From: an uncultured Clostridia bacterium
Lineage (GTDB): Bacteria > Bacillota > Clostridia > Oscillospirales > Acutalibacteraceae
Direction: 5' to 3'
Assembly (NCBI GenBank): GCA_946626015.1
Contig: CAMOTT010000109.1
Location: 1 to 6,909 of the forward strand
DNA: 6,909 bases
Position numbers and translations under genes: made by a program. Under the pieces are notes generated by a model. That model made no database searches. It was not told the DNA's origin and worked only from the letters and a program-made list of their open reading frames with translations. Shown here one piece after another: positions 1 to 5,520 of the stretch (positions are counted from its first letter, which is position 1; each line of letters begins with the position of its first letter).

Positions 1-2001
1 AAATGAAATCAGGGAGTTTGCAAAGGTTCCCGGCCCGATGGCGGTTTTGACAGCTCCTGAAAATCTGGGCAAAAGCTCAAGCAGAATAAAGCAGAACGTG
101 ATAAACGAAAGTATCGCAATAGTGATGATCTTTTTTCGCCTTTCTTTGAGCAGGAACCAGCCTATCTTGCGGCGATCTGATTCAAGCACGTACTCAGGGA
201 TATTTCCCGAGAAATTTTCCTCCCCCGGTTCCTCGTCGCTTACCACGTCGTCCCGGTGGTTGTAAAGGTCTCCACTTTCGGAATCCATCTCCTCAAACTC
301 TTTTACAAGGCGGAAATTCTTTACCTTTTCGAGTCTGCGGTACTTTACGTCCTGCTCGATTTTTTCTTCATCTATCTGATCAAGAGCCTCCTGCTCGGGG
401 AACTCAAAAAAGCTCATCTGACCCTCAAGAGGCTCCGCTATCTCCTCTTTCATGGGGAAATCCCCTGTAATGCTGACCCTGTTGCTCATACCTCTGCCTG
501 AGAACTCGTGCAGAGGCTGAAGCTCGCCGGTATGAAAAACTCTGACCTGATTTTTTTCGGCCTCTATCCCGGCGCGCTCCGCAGGCTCCGTCATATGTGA
601 GGGTACGGGATCGGGAGTGAACACCGCGGTGCGTTGTTCGTTCTCGATATGTAAAGGTTCTTTCTCCGGCTTTCGCGCAGCCTTTTCTCCATCGGCTTCG
701 GCATCGCGCTCAACCTTTTCAAACTTTGAAAAGAGACTGCCTATGAGGGCTGTTCTGTCGATAAACTCGGAACGGTTTTCATGCTCGTTCTCCGGGCTTT
801 TCTCACGTTTTACTTCGGCGTCTCCGAAACGCGAAAGGGCATTGTTGGCAAAATCTGTTTTATTCGGAATAGTCGAAGGTTTTGCCTGCCTTCTGAAACC
901 GTTCTCCCCGACTTTATCACCGGCAGGCTTTTCGGATAAGCCCTTTAAGTCTTTTATTGCCGACGTGCGTTCCTCTTTCGGCTCACCGGATTTTTCAATT
1001 TCGCCTTTTAACGCAGAGTCGGAGCTTTTCTCCGGCTCCTTTGCGCTCTTGCGGAAACGAGCCATATCATAAGGCTCTACGTCGTCATCAGCGGCCGCCG
1101 CATATTTTTCAGGCTCAAAGACCTTATAATCCGGTTCCGCATTTTTATCTTCGGGAAAATCATCCCTGCTTTTTATCTCAACTCTTGTTTTATCTCTTAA
1201 GCTCACTTCAGGGGCATCGTATTCCCCTGAATTTTGCGGAGGTTCGTCCGCCGGGATCACGCCGCCGCGAACGGGGAAACCGCTGAAATCATCGGCCTCG
1301 TCCGTCTGATACGGCTGTTTGTTCCTGCGCGACAGGATTTTATCTAACAGTGAAGGCTTTCTCTTTTTTTCATTTTCAGCATTGAAGTCATCGTGTTCAA
1401 AATCGGCCTCAAAGTCAGGCAAATCGGGATCCCGGGACACCGTTTCAGATTCCGCGCCGATCTCCTGAAAGACAGGATGTTTCTTCTCCGGCAAAATCTC
1501 GGCAACGATTTCGGGCTCCTCAATGACCGTCTCCGGGATCGTTTCTGCCTTTACAGGCTCACGCTCCGGCATGGGAGAAGAAGCAAAAATATCCTTTAAG
1601 AAGTCCGATAATGGCTCCGGATCTTCGCTGTCGTCCTCATCTTTTTCAGACTCCGCTGCAAATATAGATTTTTCCGGCTCACGGACTGCCTCGGCCTTTT
1701 TGGGTTCCGGCACGGTCTCGATTTTTTTCTGCGCCGGAATTGCCTCTGCCTCAGGTTCCGGCACAAAATCAACCTTTTCCGGCTTTGATACAGCCGCGGC
1801 CGTTTCATGCTCCGGGGCAAATAAAGGCTCCCTGCGCTCCGTTGAAGTCACCTCGTCAGCAGGCGTTTCTCCCCTCTTCTCCACCGTGACGGCGGCAGCT
1901 TTCCCCGTTACTGCTTTTTGTTCCGCAACGTCAGCAGTACCTGTTCCGTTTTTTAACGGTTCAAGATATTTGTTCAACAACTCGTCTATATTAAAGTCCA
2001 A
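1..2001 (-). CDS. Large acidic, low-complexity protein with membrane segment; function unknown; 3' end beyond window
   Basis: I do not recognise this gene. The minus-strand frame is open from the rlmB stop (2047-2049) to the window edge, giving at least 667 codons without a stop. The best start is TTG at 1999-2001 (MDFNIDELLNKYLEPLKNG), preceded by AGAAGGGG 11 nt upstream; the first in-frame ATG is only at 1570-1572 (residue 144). Residues 1 to about 600 are rich in Glu, Lys, Asp and Pro with scattered EPEK/PEP-type repeats and few aromatics, which suggests a disordered cytoplasmic region. A basic stretch (LLKERRKK, about 617-624) precedes a hydrophobic segment at about 625-645 (IITIAILSFITFCFILLELL), positive-inside for a cytoplasmic N-terminus. 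The chain then continues out of the window, so more membrane segments or a further domain may follow. It lies 45 bp after rlmB on the same strand and is probably cotranscribed. Coding status is well supported by frame length and protein-like composition. The function is unknown. Confidence 0.85.
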   Translation of the reverse strand, partial: MDFNIDELLNKYLEPLKNGTGTADVAEQKAVTGKAAAVTVEKRGETPADEVTSTERREPLFAPEHETAAAVSKPEKVDFVPEPEAEAIPAQKKIETVPEPKKAEAVREPEKSIFAAESEKDEDDSEDPEPLSDFLKDIFASSPMPEREPVKAETIPETVIEEPEIVAEILPEKKHPVFQEIGAESETVSRDPDLPDFEADFEHDDFNAENEKKRKPSLLDKILSRRNKQPYQTDEADDFSGFPVRGGVIPADEPPQNSGEYDAPEVSLRDKTRVEIKSRDDFPEDKNAEPDYKVFEPEKYAAAADDDVEPYDMARFRKSAKEPEKSSDSALKGEIEKSGEPKEERTSAIKDLKGLSEKPAGDKVGENGFRRQAKPSTIPNKTDFANNALSRFGDAEVKREKSPENEHENRSEFIDRTALIGSLFSKFEKVERDAEADGEKAARKPEKEPLHIENEQRTAVFTPDPVPSHMTEPAERAGIEAEKNQVRVFHTGELQPLHEFSGRGMSNRVSITGDFPMKEEIAEPLEGQMSFFEFPEQEALDQIDEEKIEQDVKYRRLEKVKNFRLVKEFEEMDSESGDLYNHRDDVVSDEEPGEENFSGNIPEYVLESDRRKIGWFLLKERRKKIITIAILSFITFCFILLELLPRFSGAVKTAIGPGTFANSLISF

Positions 2002-2046
2002 AACTACTTCAACCCCTTCTAAGGTGATCCGTCGGCAAAGGAGAAA

Positions 2047-2805
2047 TCACTTTATGCTTCTCTGCCTTGAAACCTCAAACATCAGTATTCCTGCGGCAAC
2101 AGATGCGTTAAGAGAGTTTATATGCCCCTTCATAGGCATTGAAACCACAAAATCACATTTTTCTTTTACCAGTCTTCCCACGCCGTTGCCCTCTGAGCCT
2201 ATTACCAGACCCACAGCGCCGCCGAAATCCTGCTCGTACCACGGTTTTCCGTCCATATCCGCGGCATATATCCAGACATTCCTTGATTTAAGCTCGTCGA
2301 TGGTTGACGAAAGGTTGGAAACCCTCACAACAGGGACATATTCCACCGCCCCCGCCGAAGCCTTGCCCACAGTGTATGTAAGGGAGGAGCACCTGCGCTT
2401 TGGGACTATGACCCCATGGGCGCCGGCTGCGTCCGCGCTCCTTATTATTGCCCCAAGGTTGTGGGGATCCTCTATCTCATCGCAAATGATTATAAACGGA
2501 GGCTCGCCTTTTTTCTCCGCCGCGGAAAAAATATCCTCCAGCTCAGCGTACTCATGGGCAGCCGCGCAGGCTATTACCCCCTGATGCGCCGAATGTCCGC
2601 ACATAAAATCGAGTTTTCTGGAATCGACCTCCTTGATCACCACGCCGTTTTCACGGCACAATCCGATGATCTTGCCGACAGAACCGCCGCGATCCCCTCT
2701 TGCTACCATAAGCGTGTCGATGGCTCTGCCGCTTTTTATTGCCTCAAGCACCGCGTTCCTGCCTATTATAAGCTCGCTGCTGCGTTCGTCGGGTGTCTTT
2801 TCCAT
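2047..2805 (-). CDS. rlmB: 23S rRNA (guanosine-2'-O-)-methyltransferase RlmB (SpoU/TrmH family)
   Basis: A cytoplasmic SPOUT-class enzyme that transfers a methyl group from S-adenosylmethionine to a ribose 2'-OH of 23S rRNA (G2251 in E. coli numbering for RlmB). The 252-residue product has the usual length. An N-terminal substrate-binding domain (IIGRNAVLEAIKSG, about 13-26) is followed by the three SpoU motifs. Motif 1 is DEIEDPHNLGAIIRSADAAG (about 109-128), with the conserved Asn and Arg. Motif 2 is GLVIGSEGNGVG (about 199-210). Motif 3 is VSMPMKGHINSLNASVAAGI (about 221-240), which forms the cofactor knot. I chose ATG at 2803-2805 because GAGGG (2811-2815) sits 5 nt upstream. The frame extends to a TTG at 2824-2826, but that codon has no ribosome binding site. 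A promoter lies about 60 bp upstream. The RlmB name rather than another SpoU member rests on domain layout and motif 3; exact rRNA target is inferred. Confidence 0.94.
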   Translation of the reverse strand: MEKTPDERSSELIIGRNAVLEAIKSGRAIDTLMVARGDRGGSVGKIIGLCRENGVVIKEVDSRKLDFMCGHSAHQGVIACAAAHEYAELEDIFSAAEKKGEPPFIIICDEIEDPHNLGAIIRSADAAGAHGVIVPKRRCSSLTYTVGKASAGAVEYVPVVRVSNLSSTIDELKSRNVWIYAADMDGKPWYEQDFGGAVGLVIGSEGNGVGRLVKEKCDFVVSMPMKGHINSLNASVAAGILMFEVSRQRSIK

Positions 2806-2810
2806 ACCGG

Positions 2811-2815
2811 CCCTC
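2811..2815 (-). promoter_or_regulatory. Ribosome binding site that fixes the rlmB start
   Basis: Minus-strand GAGGG followed by CCGGT and then ATG (2803-2805), a 5-nt spacer. Neither of the two longer in-frame starts, ATG at 2815-2817 and TTG at 2824-2826, has a purine-rich element at a usable distance. Confidence 0.7.
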
Positions 2816-2844
2816 ATTTCGTGCAAATATTTGTTGCAGACAAG

Positions 2845-2880
2845 ATATGTGTAAAATATTGTGATTATTATACCACATAT
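2845..2880. repeat. 7-bp inverted repeat straddling the rlmB -10 and start site
   Basis: ATATGTG (2845-2851) and CACATAT (2874-2880) are perfect inverted copies separated by 22 bp. The pair brackets the -10 box and predicted transcription start, and the space between contains one TTGTGA copy. The position would suit a repressor operator, but AT-rich 7-bp arms can arise by chance. Confidence 0.4.
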
Positions 2881-2896
2881 TGTATTAGAATAACAA
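2867..2896 (-). promoter_or_regulatory. Housekeeping-type promoter for rlmB and downstream gene
   Basis: On the minus strand, -10 TATAAT (2867-2872) is perfect and is extended by an upstream TG (TGGTATAAT). A -35 TTGTTA (2891-2896, 4 of 6 matches to TTGACA) lies 18 bp upstream. Transcription would start near 2860, leaving a leader of about 55 nt before the rlmB ATG. The call is from sequence alone. Confidence 0.65.
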
Positions 2897-2935
2897 TAGT
2901 ATTTTTATATTTTCAGAACATATTTTCAAAAAACA

Positions 2936-2948
2936 CCGCATTTTGCGG
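2936..2948. repeat. Short GC-rich hairpin CCGCA-TTT-TGCGG
   Basis: A perfect 5-bp stem (2936-2940 with 2944-2948) and 3-nt loop lie in otherwise AT-rich DNA. On the minus strand it is followed by TGTTTTTT, so it resembles a weak intrinsic terminator for leftward transcription. It lies upstream of the rlmB promoter, so it would stop antisense transcripts from the spoIIE side rather than any known gene. The stem is short, so the call is tentative. Confidence 0.3.
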
Positions 2949-2971
2949 CACTTTATTTCGTTTTTCTACGG

Positions 2972-2993
2972 TTGTGAATGCTATGTTTCACAA
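2972..2993. promoter_or_regulatory. 22-bp perfect-arm inverted repeat, candidate operator
   Basis: TTGTGAA (2972-2978) and TTCACAA (2987-2993) are perfect inverted copies with an 8-bp spacer, giving arm centres about 15 bp apart, within the range a dimeric DNA-binding protein can span. The site sits about 75-95 bp upstream of the transcription start implied by the spoIIE TATAAT, a place typical of activators, and about 110-130 bp upstream of the rlmB start. The regulator is unknown. Confidence 0.45.
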
Positions 2994-3054
2994 AATCGTT
3001 CCCGATGACATATTATTACATCACAATGCGACCGCTTTTTTGCAGAATGAGTAA

Positions 3055-3060
3055 TATAAT
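3055..3060 (+). promoter_or_regulatory. Candidate -10 box for spoIIE
   Basis: A perfect TATAAT lies 62 bp before the GTG start. No TTGACA-like hexamer is found 15 to 24 bp upstream. A missing or mis-spaced -35 would fit an activator-dependent promoter: in Bacillus subtilis, spoIIE is transcribed by sigma-A with Spo0A-P from a promoter with abnormal spacing. I found no clear TGTCGAA Spo0A box here, so that control is inference. Confidence 0.4.
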
Positions 3061-3116
3061 TTAACCAACTGCACAGCTGTAAACCTGAAAGTCAACGGCT
3101 CAATGCAAACAAAAGA

Positions 3117-3122
3117 AAGGAG
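3117..3122 (+). promoter_or_regulatory. AAGGAG ribosome binding element overlapping the spoIIE GTG
   Basis: AAGGAG is the strongest ribosome binding sequence before spoIIE, yet its last base is the G of the GTG codon at 3122-3124. No ATG, GTG or TTG lies 5-12 nt downstream of it in any frame. The next in-frame ATG (3158-3160) is 35 nt away and has no ribosome binding site of its own. Confidence 0.5.
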
Positions 3123-5488
3123 TGGCGCACACCACAACTGCGCCCAAAAGTAACGAGATGGAAAAGATCATATCGAACCTTAAAAACTTAAGGCTTAAAC
3201 TCCTGCTCAACGAAACATTCCGCCTTGTCTTGAAACAGACAGCGGCATTTATTGGCGGATTTATTCTTTCCCTTGCAAGGCTTTTCGGAGGCATATCTCC
3301 GCTGTTTGTTGCATTTACCGCAGTGGTCCCGTCAGGCTATGCGGTAGCCGCCGTTTTCGGTGGCTCTCTGGGCTGCCTTGCCACTGCCCCGGCTGTGGAC
3401 GCCGTGCAAAGCATTGCCGCAGCTGCGGCCGCCGCAACAGTAAACTGCACCGTATACAGGTTGCTTGTCAACAGAAAAATAGAGATCATCGCTCCCCTGT
3501 CCGCCGCTTTGTGCACGGCAATCACAGGAATGACCGCCTTGTCAGCAGGAGGCTTCTCCGTCAACGGAATAATAGCATACATAGGCGCAAGTCTTCTCGC
3601 GGGCTGCACCGCTTACTTTATCGGCGGCGCTGTCCGTATCCGCCCCCTGCCCTCAGGAAACTTTTGTCTTGGCGCAAAGGAACTGGCAAGCCTTGCCATA
3701 ACCGGATGCACGATCTTTATGGCTCTGGGAACGGTGGAAATAAGATCCATTGTCCCGGCAAGGGCGCTGGCGGTAACGGTGATCCTGTTTTTCTCAAGGT
3801 ATGCTCAGGAAACCGGCGGCGCAATTTCGGGCGTGTGTTCCGGCGTGGCGCTCTCTTTGGCCACCGGGCACAATTCCACGGCAGGCGTCTTTGCCCTTGG
3901 CGGACTTTTGTCCGGGGTCTTTGCCTCTATCGGTTCCCTTGCCTCAGCCTCTGTTTTCGCAGTAATTTGCGGACTTGCGGTGCTCATCCTCGGCGACAGC
4001 GCCGACATCGCCACCTTTGTTGAGGCCGTTTTCGGCGCGGCGATATTCCTGGCGATCCCGGCAAAAGCCATAGACAGATTAAAACGAAACTTTGCAGCCT
4101 CACGCGCCGGGGTTCCTGTTGAATCCGCAAGGAGCGCGGTTATAATAAAGCTCAGATCAGCCTCCCACACCATCTCGAAAATTTCCGAATATATAGGTTC
4201 GGTTTCTTCAAGTTTCAACAGCATGAACACCTCCCCCGTGGATCTTGTTCCGGAGAGCGTAAAAGTAAACGTCTGCTCCGATTGCGCAAGGAACAAGGAG
4301 TGTCACATAAAAGACGAAAAATTCACCAAAGCCGTTTTTAACGGAATAATGGATGATCTGGCAGCCGACAAAGTAATATACCCGGATCGTCTTAATCCCA
4401 AGTTTTCAGAAAACTGCATACACCTTTACGAGCTGGCGGACGAGTTCAATATAGCTTACGCAAGGCACATAGCCCGCAAGGAATCCCGTGAAAAAGCCTC
4501 ACAAATACGGGAGGTCATAACCGACCAGTTCGATTGCATAGCGGATATTCTCGGAGAAGTGTCGGACGAGGTTGCCCAAGCAGGGAAATACAGCGCAAAG
4601 CTTGCGCGCAAAGCCTCTTCCGCTATAGAGGCCTCCGCCGGGGTCAACGTCAAGACCGCAAGCTGCTGCACTGACAAAAACGGCCACGTCCGCCTGACTG
4701 TTCAGGCCTCCGCCTTCAGCGATTCCGGCTCTCCGCTGAAAATTTCAAAGGCTGTTTCAAAAGCCTGCGAGATCAAGTTTTCCGAGCCTGCCATAGTTCC
4801 CTGCGGCGACGGTGTTCTGATAACAATGACCCAGGTGCCCGTATATGAGCTCGCCGTTGGCTCGGCTCAAAGCGGCTCCGGCAACGGCAACTACTGCGGC
4901 GACTGCTGTGATTATTTCAACGACGGCCGGGGCAGAAGCGTAATGATATTGAGCGACGGCATGGGCACCGGGAGCCGCGCCGCCGTTGACGCCTCACTCG
5001 CCTGCGAGATATTGAGCCACACTGTGCGCGCAGGCATCGGCTTTGAGAGCTCCGTAAAGCTTGTAAATTCCGCTCTGCTTGTAAAAGGCGAATATGAATC
5101 TCTGGCCACCCTTGACGCTGTCAGTATGGATCTGTTTTCGGGAAAAACCGAGTTCTACAAAGCCGGAGGCACCACCACGCTCCTCCGCAAAGGCAACAAG
5201 GTACTAAAGCTGGAAATGCCCGCCCTGCCTGTGGGCATTCTTCGTGACGTGCGCCTTGAGAAAGCCGCCGCTCCCCTTGACGTGGGGGACGTGATCCTTA
5301 TGTTCTCCGACGGGCTGGAGGTATCCGACGGCAGATGGATAGAGGAGGAGCTCAAACAGTTCCATAAAGAAACTCCTGCAGAATTTGCCCAGCGGCTTGT
5401 AAGGCTTTCACGAGAAAAGAGCGCCGGAGGTCACAAAGATGACGTAACCGTCCTTTGCGGCGTGGTACATTACAGCAAACAAATATAA
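3122..5488 (+). CDS. spoIIE: Stage II sporulation protein E (SpoIIE), membrane PP2C phosphatase
   Basis: SpoIIE dephosphorylates SpoIIAA-P at the polar septum, which releases sigma-F from SpoIIAB and starts forespore transcription; in B. subtilis it also binds FtsZ. The 788-residue product (B. subtilis about 827) shows the family layout. About ten hydrophobic segments span roughly 40-316. A central regulatory/oligomerisation region follows, with a Cys cluster CSDCARNKECH (385-395). A C-terminal PP2C domain spans about 585-785. Metal-binding Asp positions are all present: CGD (D594), SDGMG (D612), SDG (D730) and KDD (D773/D774). The 18- and 136-residue spacings match D610, D628 and D746 of B. 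subtilis as I recall them, so the enzyme should be active. The start is uncertain: GTG 3122 overlaps its ribosome binding sequence, and ATG 3158 (MEKIISNLKN, 776 residues) is the alternative. It is first in a probable operon with spoIIP. Confidence 0.96.
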   Translation: MAHTTTAPKSNEMEKIISNLKNLRLKLLLNETFRLVLKQTAAFIGGFILSLARLFGGISPLFVAFTAVVPSGYAVAAVFGGSLGCLATAPAVDAVQSIAAAAAAATVNCTVYRLLVNRKIEIIAPLSAALCTAITGMTALSAGGFSVNGIIAYIGASLLAGCTAYFIGGAVRIRPLPSGNFCLGAKELASLAITGCTIFMALGTVEIRSIVPARALAVTVILFFSRYAQETGGAISGVCSGVALSLATGHNSTAGVFALGGLLSGVFASIGSLASASVFAVICGLAVLILGDSADIATFVEAVFGAAIFLAIPAKAIDRLKRNFAASRAGVPVESARSAVIIKLRSASHTISKISEYIGSVSSSFNSMNTSPVDLVPESVKVNVCSDCARNKECHIKDEKFTKAVFNGIMDDLAADKVIYPDRLNPKFSENCIHLYELADEFNIAYARHIARKESREKASQIREVITDQFDCIADILGEVSDEVAQAGKYSAKLARKASSAIEASAGVNVKTASCCTDKNGHVRLTVQASAFSDSGSPLKISKAVSKACEIKFSEPAIVPCGDGVLITMTQVPVYELAVGSAQSGSGNGNYCGDCCDYFNDGRGRSVMILSDGMGTGSRAAVDASLACEILSHTVRAGIGFESSVKLVNSALLVKGEYESLATLDAVSMDLFSGKTEFYKAGGTTTLLRKGNKVLKLEMPALPVGILRDVRLEKAAAPLDVGDVILMFSDGLEVSDGRWIEEELKQFHKETPAEFAQRLVRLSREKSAGGHKDDVTVLCGVVHYSKQI

Positions 5489-5505
5489 TATGTTTCTTAT
5501 TTAGA

Positions 5506-5514
5506 GAGGAAGGA
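5506..5514 (+). promoter_or_regulatory. Ribosome binding site of spoIIP
   Basis: GAGGAAGGA contains two tandem GGA-type elements; the distal AAGGA ends 6 nt before ATG 5521. It decides the start, because the frame stays open upstream to an ATG at 5455 that lies inside spoIIE and lacks such a site. Confidence 0.75.
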
Positions 5515-5520
5515 CAGCGG

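Larger units (their letters stand above)
2858..3027. repeat. Four dispersed TTGTGA motif copies
   Basis: TTGTGA occurs on the plus strand at 2859-2864 and 2972-2977 and on the minus strand at 2988-2993 and 3021-3026. The outermost two share the 8-mer ATTGTGAT (2858-2865 plus, 3020-3027 minus) followed by similar AT-rich runs. The inner two form the inverted repeat at 2972-2993. The whole set is therefore arranged head-to-head: two plus copies, then two minus copies. Confidence 0.4.
2806..3121. other. Divergent intergenic control region between rlmB and spoIIE
   Basis: A 316-bp AT-rich stretch with no credible gene. Frames that cross it lack a ribosome binding site and protein-like composition. 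It separates leftward rlmB from rightward spoIIE, so it must carry promoters for both. It contains a strong-looking rlmB promoter (2867-2896), a candidate spoIIE -10 (3055-3060), two inverted repeats (2845-2880 and 2972-2993), a short hairpin (2936-2948), four TTGTGA copies and the spoIIE ribosome binding site. An 8-bp palindrome, ACAGCTGT, lies at 3073-3080 in the likely spoIIE leader. Confidence 0.8.

Noticed and set aside
617..1072. Plus-strand 151-codon open frame
   Set aside because: It is the antisense shadow of the acidic protein; its Ser/Phe/Ala-rich makeup is what reverse complements of GAA/GAG/AAA-rich codons give.
1523..2584. Plus-strand 353-codon open frame
   Set aside because: It lies antisense across two better-supported minus-strand genes, has a Ser/Phe-rich composition typical of the reverse of Glu/Lys-rich coding DNA, and has no ribosome binding site or recognisable domain.
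2806..2826. Longer start for rlmB at TTG 2824-2826
   Set aside because: No purine-rich site precedes it, whereas GAGGG lies 5 nt before ATG 2803-2805; the added seven residues are outside the family's conserved start.
2973..2992. Crp/Fnr-type site TGTGA...TCACA
   Set aside because: The half-sites are 10 bp apart rather than the 6 (Crp) or 4 (Fnr) expected, so the palindrome is kept only as an unassigned operator.
2416..3054. Plus-strand 212-codon open frame crossing into the intergenic region
   Set aside because: It begins antisense inside rlmB, where SpoU motifs prove the minus strand codes, and its tail runs through the promoter region with no protein-like pattern.
3398..3443. Poly-alanine tract in SpoIIE as a possible unstable repeat
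   Set aside because: The seven Ala codons use mixed synonyms rather than a repeated triplet, and small-residue runs are normal in membrane helices.
3805..4296. Minus-strand 163-codon open frame within spoIIE
   Set aside because: It is antisense to the SpoIIE membrane and central regions, which are clearly coding on the plus strand.
5484..5489. TATAAT at the spoIIE stop as an internal promoter for spoIIP
   Set aside because: No -35 is found at usable spacing, and I could not fit sigma-E, sigma-F or sigma-G consensus elements with confidence; AT-rich stop regions give this 6-mer by chance.
5455..5520. Longer start for spoIIP at ATG 5455
   Set aside because: It would overlap the end of spoIIE, lacks a ribosome binding site, and adds residues that do not resemble a SpoIIP N-terminus; ATG 5521 has a strong site.
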